40,320 nucleotides of DNA from Oscillospiraceae bacterium Zagget6 (GTDB taxonomy: Bacteria; Bacillota; Clostridia; Oscillospirales; Oscillospiraceae): NCBI GenBank assembly GCA_001941075.1, contig MSHH01000022.1:1-40320 (forward strand), given 5' to 3'. Numbering within the stretch: position 1 is the stretch's first letter; each line of letters starts with the position of its first letter. Shown piece by piece: positions 8,676 to 16,661 of this stretch. A model generated the notes under the pieces. That model ran no database searches, was not told the origin of the DNA, and saw only the letters and a program-made list of their open reading frames with translations. The translations under genes were made by a program, and so were the position numbers.

Positions 8676-9551
8676 ATGAATTATCCTGACCGCGTTTTGA
8701 TCAAATCCCGCGCCAAAAAGCAGGTGTTGGATCAGTCCTTTGGCATCCTGATGGTCAGCATTGCCTATCTGCTGCTGACGGAATGGATCTCCTCCATCGT
8801 CAGCCTGATCTGGACCAGCCCTCTGACCGCCATCAGCGACCGGTTCAGCGAGAGCATGGACACGCTGCTGGATCAGGTCGCCGCCCAGGGCAGCATCTCT
8901 GACGCAAGCGTCAACATGGCGCTCAGCTCCGCCATGACCTACGCCCGGCAGCTATTGGCCCAGCCGCAGCAGGAGGTTTTGCTGTTCGTGTTTTTGCTGC
9001 TCTACCTCTACACCGTGGTGATGGGGTACGGGTTCAGCTTCTACGCCATGCGCACCGCCAGAGGGGAGCGGCTGGGTACCGGCTCTCTGTTTGACACCCT
9101 GTGGATGGCGGGAAAAATCATTCTGCTGAGCCTGCTGCTCACCGTGCTGGTGGGCGTGGGTGTGGGTTTCTTCATCTTCCCCGGCGTTTTCATTTATTTC
9201 AGCACCCTGCTGGTGCCCTATGTGCTGCTGGACCACCCGGAGATGTCCATCTTTAAGGCGATATCCGCCGGCTGGCGGATGTCTAAAGGTCACCGGGTCC
9301 AGCTGTTCACCCTGGAGTTCTCCTTCATCGGGTGGGACCTCCTGGGCCTGCTGGCCACCAACGTGGGCTATAATGTGGGCTGGGTGTTCTTCAGCAGCGA
9401 CAGGCTGGGAACGATCCTGAGCCTGCTCTGTTACACGGTGGTCTATGCCTTTGTGCTGCCCTACCGGGAAATCGCCCTGGTGCATTTTTATGACACCATC
9501 CGGCCCCAGGACCTGCGGGTGGAGGAGACGCCGGTGAAGGCAGACAATTAA
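8676..9551 (+). CDS. DUF975-family integral membrane protein
   Basis: A 291-residue polytopic membrane protein with about five or six hydrophobic segments (for example near 25-45, 110-128, 147-185, 226-240 and 262-280). The segment GWRMSKGHRVQLFTLEFSF followed by IGWDLL is typical of DUF975 (YesL/YciC-like) proteins. Members are of unknown function; a role in membrane stress or cell-envelope organisation has been suggested only by context in other genomes. The ATG at 8676 was preferred to the upstream in-frame start at 8583 because it follows an AGAAGG site and gives a sensible N terminus. The charged tail (EETPVKADN) is likely cytoplasmic. It stands alone and ends in a terminator shared with the ribosomal operon. 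Confidence 0.75.
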   Translation: MNYPDRVLIKSRAKKQVLDQSFGILMVSIAYLLLTEWISSIVSLIWTSPLTAISDRFSESMDTLLDQVAAQGSISDASVNMALSSAMTYARQLLAQPQQEVLLFVFLLLYLYTVVMGYGFSFYAMRTARGERLGTGSLFDTLWMAGKIILLSLLLTVLVGVGVGFFIFPGVFIYFSTLLVPYVLLDHPEMSIFKAISAGWRMSKGHRVQLFTLEFSFIGWDLLGLLATNVGYNVGWVFFSSDRLGTILSLLCYTVVYAFVLPYREIALVHFYDTIRPQDLRVEETPVKADN

Positions 9552-9564
9552 AAGAGCAAAACGA

Positions 9565-9613
9565 AAAGGCTGCACCGAACCAAATTCGATGCAGCCTTTC
9601 TTTTTGTGTTTTT
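9565..9613. terminator. Bidirectional terminator
   Basis: A stem of 15 bp with one mismatch (9565-9579 with 9585-9599) is followed by a T-rich tract on the plus strand (9600-9613) and by TTTTCGTTTTG on the minus strand. It serves the DUF975 gene and the convergent rpsF-ssb-rpsR operon. Confidence 0.9.
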
Positions 9614-9624
9614 ACGCTGATTGC

Positions 9625-9861
9625 TCAATCCGCCACGTAGGGCAGCAGTGCGATCTGACGGGCGCGCTTGATGGCGACGGTCAGCTGACGCTGGTGCATG
9701 GCACAGGTGCCAGTGGTGCGGCGGGGCAGGATCTTGCCGCGCTCGGAAACATAGCGGCGCAGCTTGGCGGCGTCCTTGTAGTCGATCTGCTGGACCTTGT
9801 CCACGCAGAAGTTGCAGACCTTCCGGCGCTTGCGGCTGCGATTGCCTCTATCGTAAGCCAT
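9625..9861 (-). CDS. rpsR: 30S ribosomal protein S18
   Basis: A 78-residue small-subunit protein that pairs with S6 on the platform of the 30S particle. The core [19 protein letters not shown] and the [19 protein letters not shown] tail are diagnostic. It carries C16-x2-C19 and C53-x2-H56, which look like the zinc-binding (C+) form of S18; zinc binding is inferred from this pattern only. It is the last gene of the rpsF-ssb-rpsR operon, 49 bp after ssb, and ends at the shared terminator. Confidence 0.98.
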   Translation of the reverse strand: MAYDRGNRSRKRRKVCNFCVDKVQQIDYKDAAKLRRYVSERGKILPRRTTGTCAMHQRQLTVAIKRARQIALLPYVAD

Positions 9862-9910
9862 ATCGAAAACCTCCTCAATCGTAGGAATAGAACCCGTTTA
9901 TCAGGCTCGT

Positions 9911-10411
9911 TTAGAACGGCAGTTCGCCGTCATCATCGTTCAGTTCCGCGAACTCGTTGGCCACAGGCGCCGTGTTGTTGGGCGTATAGGCGGAAGGGGC
10001 GGAATAAGTGGATTGGGCCGGCTGCTGGGCAGAATACCCACCGGCGTTGTAGTTGTTGTTCTGCTGACCATAGCCGCCGCCGGTTTCCTGCCGGGAGCCG
10101 GCGAAATTGACGTTTTCCGCCACGACCTCGGTGGAATAGCGCCGATTGCCCGCGTTGTCGTTGTACTCCCGCACCTGGAGGCGGCCATCCACCAAAATCA
10201 TGCTGCCCTTGGTGAAGTACCGGCTGATGAACTCAGCGGTCTGCCGCCAGGCGACGATGTTGATGAAGTCCGCGTTCTGGGCGTTGGGGTCCTTGCTCCG
10301 GTAATCCCGGTTGCAGGCGATGCGGAAAGAGGCCACAGCCGTCCCGCTCTGGGTATGGCGCAGCTCCGGGTCCGCCACCAGGCGGCCCTGTAAAATCACT
10401 CGATTTAACAT
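9911..10411 (-). CDS. ssb: Single-stranded DNA-binding protein
   Basis: A 166-residue SSB that coats single-stranded DNA during replication and repair. The OB fold covers about 1-105 (MLNRVILQGRLVADPELR at the start). A glycine/asparagine/glutamine-rich linker of about 50 residues follows, and the conserved acidic tip DDDGELPF (159-166), which recruits partner proteins, is intact. The gene sits between rpsF (11 bp upstream) and rpsR, the standard order in Firmicutes. The start has a GGGAG site. Confidence 0.98.
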   Translation of the reverse strand: MLNRVILQGRLVADPELRHTQSGTAVASFRIACNRDYRSKDPNAQNADFINIVAWRQTAEFISRYFTKGSMILVDGRLQVREYNDNAGNRRYSTEVVAENVNFAGSRQETGGGYGQQNNNYNAGGYSAQQPAQSTYSAPSAYTPNNTAPVANEFAELNDDDGELPF

Positions 10412-10422
10412 GATGCGCTCCC

Positions 10423-10719
10423 TTACTCCGCCTGCTCGACCACGATGGAACGGATCACGCCGTCGGTGATGTTGTAGTTCCGGGTCAGCTCAGCGGGGAA
10501 ATCCGGGGCGGAAGTGAAGGTCATCAGAGTGTAGTAGCCCTCGACCTTGTGGTTGATGGGATAGGCCAGCCGACGCTTGCCCCACTCAACCACTTCGCCC
10601 AGGGTACCGTTCTGCTCTACCAGACCCTTGAACTTCTCCACCAGGGCGGCGATGCCGTCATCCCCCAGGGAAGTATCCGCGATGAAAATCGTCTCGTAAT
10701 TGCCAGTAACCTTAGCCAT
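10423..10719 (-). CDS. rpsF: 30S ribosomal protein S6
   Basis: A 98-residue S6 protein. The N-terminal YETIFIADTSLGDDGIAALV strand-helix pattern, the WGKRRLAYPINHKVEGYY segment and the YNITDGVIRSIVVE end are typical. It is first in the operon and has a strong AAGGAGGTG site. It heads the mRNA in which the S6:S18 pair often represses its own synthesis by binding the leader. Confidence 0.98.
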   Translation of the reverse strand: MAKVTGNYETIFIADTSLGDDGIAALVEKFKGLVEQNGTLGEVVEWGKRRLAYPINHKVEGYYTLMTFTSAPDFPAELTRNYNITDGVIRSIVVEQAE

Positions 10720-10807
10720 GTGATTTGCACCTCCTTATGGACATATGGCCTCTGCCTCTTGCAAAGGCAAGGATTCTGCCGCATTGTTCTTGAATTGCAG
10801 CTTTTCC

Positions 10808-10836
10808 ATTATATATGGCTTTTTTGTTTTTGTCAA
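10808..10836 (-). promoter_or_regulatory. Consensus sigma-A promoter of rpsF-ssb-rpsR
   Basis: A perfect TTGACA (10831-10836), 17-bp AT-rich spacer and perfect TATAAT (10808-10813) on the minus strand. The leader of about 80 nt contains a small hairpin (10758-10771, CTTGC/GCAAG). An S6:S18 regulatory RNA is expected here from other Firmicutes, but I could not confirm its conserved core. Confidence 0.9.
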
Positions 10837-10860
10837 CAAATTTTTGACTTTTTTACAGAG

Positions 10861-10893
10861 AAAAACTCCCCTTCCCGGAGCCGGGAGGGGAGT
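10861..10893 (-). terminator. Intrinsic terminator after the slipin gene
   Basis: On the minus strand, a GC-rich stem of about 13 bp (10881-10893 with 10865-10878, one bulge) is followed by TTTTTCTC. It insulates the slipin/NfeD transcript from rpsF. Confidence 0.85.
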
Positions 10894-10906
10894 AAGGATG
10901 GTTTGG

Positions 10907-11806
10907 TTACGCCTTGGGGTCCTCTTCCACCACGCCCTTCAATCCGGCGGCCAGCCCTGCCAGCCCCTGAATTTCGGAGGGGATGATGATCTTGGTGGCC
11001 TTGCCGTTGGCGGCGGCCTGGAACGCCTCCAGGGACTTGAGCTTGACCACCTGCTCGTTGGGAGCGGACTCGTTCAGCAGGCGCAGGGCCTCGGCCTGGG
11101 CGGTCTGCACCTTGATGATGGCCTCGGCCTGGGCCTGGGCCTCCAGCAGACGGGCCTCCTTCGCGGCCTCCGCCCGGAGGACCTGGGCGCGCTTTTCGCC
11201 CTCGGCCTCACGGATCTGGCTTTCCTTCTGGCCGTCGGCCCGGAGGATGGCCTCACGGCGCTCCCGCTCCGCCTTCATTTGGCGCTCCATGGCGTCCCGG
11301 ATGCCCTGAGGCGGGGTGATGTTCTTGATTTCCACCCGGTTGACCTTGATGCCCCAGGGGTCGGTGGCCTCGTCCAGAATGGCCCGCATCTGGGTATTGA
11401 TGAGGTCGCGGCTGGTCAGGGACTGGTCCAGCTCCAGGTCGCCGATGATGTTCCGCAGGGTAGTGGCGGACAGGTTCTCAATGGCCCGCATGGGGGACTG
11501 TACGCCGTAGGTGTAGAGCTTGGGGTCGGTGATCTGATAGAACAGGACGGAGTCCACCTCGATGGTGACGTTGTCCTTGGTGATGACGGGCTGGGGTTCA
11601 AAGTCGGCCACCTGCTCCTTCAGGGAGATGGGACGGCTGACCCGCTCCAGGAAGGGAATCTTGATGTGGATGCCCACGCCCCAGACGGCGTAGAACGCGC
11701 CCAGCCGCTCCACCACGCGGGCTTCGGCCTGGCGGACGATGACCAGGTTCCGGGCCACCAGAACGGCCAGCAGAATTAAAATGACGACGAGAACGACAAA
11801 GAACAT
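10907..11806 (-). CDS. SPFH/band 7 protein (slipin, stomatin-like)
   Basis: A 299-residue membrane-anchored SPFH protein. An N-terminal hydrophobic segment (about 2-18) precedes the band 7 domain (about 20-180, with RLGAFYAVWGVGIHIKIPF and PWGIKVNRVEIKNI). A long charged helix rich in Ala, Glu and Arg (about 180-245) probably forms a coiled coil for ring assembly. These proteins form large membrane cages and often act with FtsH-type proteases or NfeD partners. It resembles E. coli QmcA. The gene follows the NfeD gene by 30 bp, the usual pairing. No enzymatic function can be assigned. Confidence 0.9.
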   Translation of the reverse strand: MFFVVLVVILILLAVLVARNLVIVRQAEARVVERLGAFYAVWGVGIHIKIPFLERVSRPISLKEQVADFEPQPVITKDNVTIEVDSVLFYQITDPKLYTYGVQSPMRAIENLSATTLRNIIGDLELDQSLTSRDLINTQMRAILDEATDPWGIKVNRVEIKNITPPQGIRDAMERQMKAERERREAILRADGQKESQIREAEGEKRAQVLRAEAAKEARLLEAQAQAEAIIKVQTAQAEALRLLNESAPNEQVVKLKSLEAFQAAANGKATKIIIPSEIQGLAGLAAGLKGVVEEDPKA

Positions 11807-11836
11807 GGCAAAGCTCCTTTCTGATGTGGAAAAGGG

Positions 11837-12310
11837 TTATTGAGTGTCGGAAGGTGCGGTTTCCGTCTCCGGGCGGACGATGACCCGCACACCCTCGATG
11901 CGGAGGATGGTGACGTGGACGCCTGCGGAGATGGGAGCGCCGCTGTCGGACCGGGCGGACCAAATCTGACCGGACACCTTGACCTGGCCCTTGGCGGCAT
12001 AGTTGTCGATGGCCTCGGTGACGATGCCGGTCTTACCCAGGATGCGGTCGGCGTTGGTGGGGGTGAAGCCCTTCTTCTGGAACATGCGAGTGGCCAGGGG
12101 GCGCATCAGCAGCAGCGTCACCAGAGACACCACCGCGAACACAAACAGCTGTATCCACAGGTTGTCGATGAACAGCGACACCAGCAGGGCCGCCAGCGCG
12201 CCCAGGGCGAACCACACCGAGCTGAGGCTGACGGTGACGCCCTCCAACACGGCGAAGAACACCAGCAGGATCAGCCAGACCACAGGGGCGGAGAGGGAGA
12301 ATAGCTGCAT
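11837..12310 (-). CDS. NfeD family membrane protein (short form)
   Basis: A 157-residue protein with three hydrophobic segments (about 8-25, 28-45 and 48-68) and a C-terminal OB-fold domain (about 85-150, ILGKTGIVTEAIDNYAAKGQVKVSGQIWSARSD). It lacks the N-terminal ClpP-like protease domain of long NfeD proteins. Short NfeD proteins are partners of slipins or flotillins, and the adjacent slipin fits that. The start has a GGAGGG site. The gene is divergent from the RNA methyltransferase gene. Confidence 0.9.
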   Translation of the reverse strand: MQLFSLSAPVVWLILLVFFAVLEGVTVSLSSVWFALGALAALLVSLFIDNLWIQLFVFAVVSLVTLLLMRPLATRMFQKKGFTPTNADRILGKTGIVTEAIDNYAAKGQVKVSGQIWSARSDSGAPISAGVHVTILRIEGVRVIVRPETETAPSDTQ

Positions 12311-12413
12311 GAAGGGAAACCCTCCTTTCGTGGAGATAGACCGATAGAGAGGCGGATTCCTCCCTGTATGGAATAGGATAACACAAGTCAGTGATAAAGT
12401 CCAGAAAAGAAGA

Positions 12414-12442
12414 TTGCAATTCGGTTAAAATTTGGGTATACT
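12414..12442 (+). promoter_or_regulatory. Sigma-A promoter of the RNA methyltransferase gene
   Basis: TTGCAA (12414-12419), 17-bp spacer, TATACT (12437-12442) on the plus strand, about 65 bp before the start codon. Confidence 0.75.
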
Positions 12443-12506
12443 GATTCTAAATTTGACAGAAAAACAGCGTCTGCCCGCAAGTCGGCGGATACAAGGAGAA
12501 ATCGAC

Positions 12507-13628
12507 ATGAATCACATAAAACTGGAGGTCCCCTGCCTGTTGGGGCTGGAAAAGCTGGTGGCCGACGAGATGAAACGGCTGGGGATGGCGGAGGTCCGGG
12601 CGGAAAACGGACGGGTCACCTGTCGGGGGACACTGGCGGACATCCCTCGGCTGAACATCAACCTGCGCTGTGGGGCCAGAGTGCTGGCGGTGCTGGCGGA
12701 GTTCCCCGCCACCTCCTTCGAGGAGCTGTTTCAAGGGGTGAAAGCTGTCCCCTGGCAGGACTGGATCCCCAAAAACGGCGAGTTCCCCGTGAAGGGGTAC
12801 TCCATCAACTCCCAGCTCCACTCGGTTCCCGCCTGCCAGTCCATCGTGAAAAAAGCCGCCTCCGCCAAGCTGGGGGAGGTCTACGGGACGGAGTGGCTGC
12901 CGGAGGACGGCCCGCGGTATCAAATCCGGTTCTCCATCATGAAGGACCAGGTGCATGTCTGCCTGGACACCAGCGGCGAGGGCCTCTACAAGCGGGGCTA
13001 TCGGGCGGTGAACAACGGCGCGCCTCTGCGGGAGACGCTGGCGGCGGCCATGGTGCTGCTGACCGGCTACCGGGGGCTGGACCCTTTCTGTGACCCCTTC
13101 TGTGGGTCGGGGACCATCCCCATCGAGGCGGCGCTCATCGCCAAAAACCGCGCTCCGGGACTGAACCGCACCTTTGCCGCCCAGAAGTGGGCCGGGCTGC
13201 CCCAGCAGAGCTGGATGGACGCGGCAGACGAGGCCATCAGCAAGGAATATGACCGGGTCTATGACATCTGGGGCGGGGACATCGACCCCCGCAGCGTGGA
13301 GATCGCCCAGGCCAACGCGGTCAAAGCCGACGTGGAGGACACCGTTCGCTTCGAGGTCTACGACGCCCGCCGGTTTTACAGCACCGCCCCCTATGGCCGC
13401 CTGGTCACCAACCCGCCTTATGGCGAGCGGCTGATGGAAAAGGACGAGGTCACGGAGCTGTACCGGGCCTTCGGTCATACGGTGCGGCTGCTGCCGGAGG
13501 GGTGGCGCACGGCCATTCTCTCCAGCCACACGGAGTTTGAGGACGCCTTCGGTCAGCGGGCCAAAAAGAAACGGAAGCTCTATAATGGTATGATCAAATG
13601 CGACCTGTTTATGTATGGGAAAGTTTAG
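12507..13628 (+). CDS. THUMP-domain class I SAM-dependent RNA methyltransferase (RlmL/YpsC type)
   Basis: A 373-residue enzyme of the group that makes N2-methylguanosine in 23S rRNA. An N-terminal ferredoxin-like/THUMP region (about 1-160) binds RNA. The SAM motif DPFCGSGT is at 196-202 onward and the catalytic motif NPPYGERL starts at 302, fitting an N2-guanine methyltransferase. It lacks the second (RlmK-like) methyltransferase half of E. coli RlmKL, as usual in Firmicutes (B. subtilis YpsC). The ATG at 12507 follows AAGGAG at 12493; an upstream in-frame ATG at 12432 lies inside the promoter region and was rejected. Confidence 0.9.
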   Translation: MNHIKLEVPCLLGLEKLVADEMKRLGMAEVRAENGRVTCRGTLADIPRLNINLRCGARVLAVLAEFPATSFEELFQGVKAVPWQDWIPKNGEFPVKGYSINSQLHSVPACQSIVKKAASAKLGEVYGTEWLPEDGPRYQIRFSIMKDQVHVCLDTSGEGLYKRGYRAVNNGAPLRETLAAAMVLLTGYRGLDPFCDPFCGSGTIPIEAALIAKNRAPGLNRTFAAQKWAGLPQQSWMDAADEAISKEYDRVYDIWGGDIDPRSVEIAQANAVKADVEDTVRFEVYDARRFYSTAPYGRLVTNPPYGERLMEKDEVTELYRAFGHTVRLLPEGWRTAILSSHTEFEDAFGQRAKKKRKLYNGMIKCDLFMYGKV

Positions 13629-13646
13629 TCCCCCTGAAAACCGGTC

Positions 13647-13682
13647 AAAAAAACACGCAGGCTGCAAACCTGCGTGTTTTTT
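13647..13682. terminator. Bidirectional terminator between methyltransferase and trpA
   Basis: Stem AACACGCAGG/CCTGCGTGTT with a short loop, seven A on the left and at least six T on the right. It works for both convergent transcripts. Confidence 0.92.
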
Positions 13683-13696
13683 ACGTTCAGGATTTC

Positions 13697-13731
13697 ATTG
13701 CTAATTGCTCATTGCACATTGCAAATTGTTC
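13697..13731 (-). repeat. Heptamer array, NNGCAAT type, overlapping the trpA stop
   Basis: Five consecutive 7-bp units (13697, 13704, 13711, 13718, 13725). In the trpA direction the unit is NNGCAAT: five fixed bases, with a single change in the first unit, and two variable bases. The TGA stop of trpA (13730-13732) overlaps the first unit. A shorter array of the same type lies at 20979-20999. Confidence 0.85.
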
Positions 13732-14515
13732 ACAGGTCCCGAATGGCGTCCTTCATTTCCTTCACGAACCGGGACACCGGCTCCACGGCCTCCCGGCCAT
13801 ACTGCCCGATGAGCCGGACGATGGCGGAACCCACGATGACGCCGTCGGCGGACTGGGCCATCTGCCGGGCGGTCTCCGGGTTGGAGATGCCGAAGCCAAT
13901 GCAGGCGGGGATGTCCTTCCCCTCCTTGACCAGCCGCACCATAGCGGCCACGTCGGTGGTGATTTGACTGCGCACGCCGGTGACGCCCAGAGAGGACACG
14001 CAGTAGACGAAGCCCTCCGCATCGGCGGCGATGGTCTTGATGCGCTGGTGGGAGGTGGGGGCGATGAGGCTCACCAGCTCCAGACCGTACTTCCGGCAGG
14101 CGGGGGCGAAATCCCCTTTTTCCTCGAAGGGCACGTCGGGGAGGATCAGCCCCTGCATTCCCGCTTCTGCGGCGCGGGCGCAGAACTTTTCGGTTCCGTA
14201 ATGGTACACCACGTTGGCGTAGGTCATGAACACCATGGGGACAGTGAGACCGTCCTCTTTCCGCAGGGTCTCCGCCAGGGCGAACACGTCGTCGGTGGTG
14301 CAGCCGTTGGAGAGGGCGCGGAGGTTGGCTCCCTGGATGACGGGGCCTTCGGCGGTGGGGTCAGAGAAGGGGATGCCCAGCTCGACTAAATCCGCGCCGT
14401 TTTCCACCATGGCGCAGACCAACTTGCGGGTGGTCTCCAGGTCGGGGTCCCCGCAGGTGATGAAGGGGATAAAAGCCTTGCCGTTCTGGAAGGCGTCAGC
14501 AATTTTAATCATCAT
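13730..14515 (-). CDS. trpA: Tryptophan synthase alpha chain
   Basis: Cleaves indole-3-glycerol phosphate to indole and glyceraldehyde-3-phosphate, passing indole to TrpB. About 261 residues from the first of two adjacent ATGs (14515; the second is 14512). The longer open frame to 14617 lies inside trpB and is not the start. The start overlaps the trpB stop, and GGGGGGAGGA lies just upstream, so the two are translationally coupled. The catalytic motif [14 protein letters not shown] is present: Glu44 (second-ATG numbering) matches E. coli Glu49, while the position of Asp60 is Glu, a conservative change common in Firmicutes. The C terminus runs into the heptamer array. Confidence 0.97.
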   Translation of the reverse strand: MMIKIADAFQNGKAFIPFITCGDPDLETTRKLVCAMVENGADLVELGIPFSDPTAEGPVIQGANLRALSNGCTTDDVFALAETLRKEDGLTVPMVFMTYANVVYHYGTEKFCARAAEAGMQGLILPDVPFEEKGDFAPACRKYGLELVSLIAPTSHQRIKTIAADAEGFVYCVSSLGVTGVRSQITTDVAAMVRLVKEGKDIPACIGFGISNPETARQMAQSADGVIVGSAIVRLIGQYGREAVEPVSRFVKEMKDAIRDL

Positions 14516-15692
14516 ACAGTTCCTCCCCCCGGTAGCGGGCCATAGCCGCGCAGTCCTTGTCACCACGGCCAGAGAGGGTGATGACGATGATTTGGTCTTT
14601 GCGCATGGTCGGGGCAATTTTGATGGCGTGGGCCACGGCGTGGGCCGACTCGATGGCGGGGATGATGCCCTCGGTGCGGCTCAGGTATTCAAAGGCGCAG
14701 ACGGCCTCCTCGTCGGTGACGCCCACATACTCGGCCCGGCCAATGTCGTGGAGCCAGGCGTGTTCCGGCCCCACGCCGGGGTAGTCCAGCCCGGCGGAGA
14801 TGGAGTACACCGGGGCGATTTGGCCGTATTCGTCCTGGCAGAAGTAGCTCTTCATGCCGTGGAAGATACCAAGGCTGCCGGTGTTGATGGTGGCGGCGGT
14901 CTCCCAGGTGTCGATGCCCCGCCCGGCGGCCTCGCAGCCGATGAGCTTCACGTCCTTGTCGTCGATGAAGTGGTAGAAGGAGCCGATGGCGTTGGAACCG
15001 CCGCCTACGCAGGCCATGACTACGTCGGGCAGACGGCCCTCGGCCTCCAAAATCTGCTGCTTCATCTCCTGAGAGATGACGGCCTGGAAGTCCCGGACGA
15101 TGGTGGGGAAGGGATGGGGACCCATGCAGGAACCCAGCAGATAGTGGGTGTCGGCGATGCGGTTGGTCCACTCCCGCATACACTCAGAGACGGCGTCCTT
15201 CAGGGTGGCGGTGCCGGTCTCCACGCCGTGGACGCGGGCGCCCATCAGCCGCATACGGAACACGTTCAGGGCCTGGCGCTCCATGTCCACCTTGCCCATG
15301 TACACGTCGCACTCCATGCCCATATAGGCCGCGACGGTGGCGGTGGCGACACCGTGCTGCCCCGCGCCGGTCTCCGCGATGAGGCGGGTCTTGCCCATCT
15401 TCTTGGCCAGCAGTGCCTGGCCCAGGGCGTTGTTGATTTTATGCGCGCCGGTGTGGTTCAGGTCTTCCCGTTTCAGGTAGATTTTCGCGCCGCCCAGGTC
15501 TTTGGTCATTTTCTCCGCATAGTAGAGGTTGGAGGGGCGGTTGGCGTAGTTGGTGAACAGCTCGTGCAGTTCCGCCTGGAACTGCGGGTCGTCCTTAAAA
15601 TGGTTGTAGGCGTCCTCCAGCTCGATGACAGCGTTCATCAGCGTCTCCGGGATGTACTGTCCGCCGTGGATGCCGAAGCGTCCGTTTGACAT
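14505..15692 (-). CDS. trpB: Tryptophan synthase beta chain
   Basis: PLP enzyme that joins indole and serine to make tryptophan. At 395 residues it is normal TrpB1 length. The PLP lysine is K85 in [14 protein letters not shown], and the glycine-rich phosphate loop GGGSNAIG is present. An AAAGGAG site lies 8 bp before the ATG. It is separated from the upstream trpF by a terminator and an intergenic palindromic element (256 bp gap). I found no clear promoter directly before trpB, so its expression depends on read-through or an unrecognised promoter. Confidence 0.98.
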   Translation of the reverse strand: MSNGRFGIHGGQYIPETLMNAVIELEDAYNHFKDDPQFQAELHELFTNYANRPSNLYYAEKMTKDLGGAKIYLKREDLNHTGAHKINNALGQALLAKKMGKTRLIAETGAGQHGVATATVAAYMGMECDVYMGKVDMERQALNVFRMRLMGARVHGVETGTATLKDAVSECMREWTNRIADTHYLLGSCMGPHPFPTIVRDFQAVISQEMKQQILEAEGRLPDVVMACVGGGSNAIGSFYHFIDDKDVKLIGCEAAGRGIDTWETAATINTGSLGIFHGMKSYFCQDEYGQIAPVYSISAGLDYPGVGPEHAWLHDIGRAEYVGVTDEEAVCAFEYLSRTEGIIPAIESAHAVAHAIKIAPTMRKDQIIVITLSGRGDKDCAAMARYRGEELYDD

Positions 15693-15791
15693 AGGGGGGT
15701 CACTCCTTTGTGAGAGGTTTTAGGGAAATGGAACATCGCTAAGAAAAAGTTTCTGCTTTATTGAGTAAAAGTGCAGCCCAGACGATATGCG

Positions 15792-15893
15792 CTATCCCCC
15801 TTGCCTCCCCTGAAAGGGGAGGGGGACCATGCGAAGCATGGTGGAGGGGTTTTCGGTCAGAAAGATTGCCGAAGCAGATTCAAAGGGATAAAC
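15792..15893 (+). repeat. Intergenic palindromic element, copy 2
   Basis: Contains hairpin CCTCCCCT/AGGGGAGG (15805-15823) and hairpin CCATGC/GCATGG (15827-15841), then GGAGGGGTTTTC. The tail to about 15893 resembles the tail of copy 1 (about 109-155). It is inserted between trpF and trpB. Copies 3 and 4 share the first hairpin and the terminal GGAGGGGTTT, while the second hairpin differs in sequence but not in place. Confidence 0.75.
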
Positions 15894-15895
15894 AG

Positions 15896-15929
15896 AAAAA
15901 AGGGGAAGGAAACCGTTCCCTCCCCTTTT
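15896..15929 (-). terminator. Intrinsic terminator after trpF
   Basis: On the minus strand a long stem built from AAAAGGGGA and TCCCCTTTT with an inner GGAA/TTCC part is followed by six T. It should end most trpE-F transcripts before trpB. Confidence 0.85.
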
Positions 15930-15948
15930 GTGTTGTTGTGGAAAAAAC

Positions 15949-16554
15949 TCAGCCGAAGCGCCGCACGGCCTCCACCGCCGCCAGAATTTTGTCCCGGTCC
16001 TTGACCTTGTCGGTCTCCACGCCGCTGGAGATGTCGATGCCCCAGGGGTGGACCGCCTCGATCGCCTGCGGAATGTTCTCCGGGGTCAGCCCGCCGGCCA
16101 GGATGAAGGGCCGCTCCACGTTCTGGACGATGGACCAGTCGAAGGTCTCGCCGGAACCGGCGCCGGAGTCCAGCAGGATGTGGTCGGCGGCGGAGTTGAC
16201 GGCGTAGGGAATGACGGACGGGTCGTGAACCTGACAGGCCTTGATGACGGGCTTGCGGGCCATCATCTGGACGCTGGTGATGTACTCCTCGGACTCAGTG
16301 CCGTGGAGCTGAACCATGTCCACGATGCCCTGCCGCAGGGCCACCACCACGTCGGAAAACCGGTCGTTGACGAACACGCCCACCAGAGGAATGTTGGGGT
16401 CCAGGCGCTTGCGCAGCAGCTTGGCCTGGTCGAAGTCGATGCCTCTCCAGAACCGGCGGCACAAAATCACACCGGCGTAATCGGGCTTGGCTTCGTTGAC
16501 AAAGTCCACGTCCTCCACGCGGCGCAGACCACAAATCTTGATTTTTGTTGACAT
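15949..16554 (-). CDS. trpF: Phosphoribosylanthranilate isomerase
   Basis: Converts phosphoribosylanthranilate to the ribulose form in the third step of tryptophan synthesis. 201 residues from the ATG at 16554, which follows GAGGGA by about 7 bp; an upstream in-frame ATG (16572) has no good site. TIM-barrel motifs are present: KIKICGL with catalytic Cys8, VQLHG, and LLDSGAGSGETFDW with the catalytic Asp. The C-terminal GGLTPENI phosphate loop and SSGVET are intact. It lies 107 bp after trpC behind its own promoter. Confidence 0.97.
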   Translation of the reverse strand: MSTKIKICGLRRVEDVDFVNEAKPDYAGVILCRRFWRGIDFDQAKLLRKRLDPNIPLVGVFVNDRFSDVVVALRQGIVDMVQLHGTESEEYITSVQMMARKPVIKACQVHDPSVIPYAVNSAADHILLDSGAGSGETFDWSIVQNVERPFILAGGLTPENIPQAIEAVHPWGIDISSGVETDKVKDRDKILAAVEAVRRFG

Positions 16555-16606
16555 AGAGATCCCTCGATACACAGGTTACTGTGACAGCTTAAAAACGTAC
16601 CTCTAT

Positions 16607-16635
16607 ATTATACACAGGCCCGTCGGGGATTGCAA
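16607..16635 (-). promoter_or_regulatory. Internal promoter of the trp operon, before trpF
   Basis: TTGCAA (16630-16635), 17-bp spacer, perfect TATAAT (16607-16612) on the minus strand, in the 107-bp gap between trpC and trpF. It would give T-box-independent expression of trpF. Confidence 0.75.
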
Positions 16636-16661
16636 ACAACAAATGTACTAAAAACAACCAG

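Noticed and set aside
13697..13731. Heptamer arrays as CRISPR or ordinary microsatellites
   Set aside because: Units are far too short for CRISPR, there are no spacers or cas genes, and the two variable bases per unit do not fit a simple microsatellite.
14516..14617. Longer trpA start at 14617
   Set aside because: The extra residues are translated from within trpB and do not resemble TrpA; the strong SD lies just before 14515.
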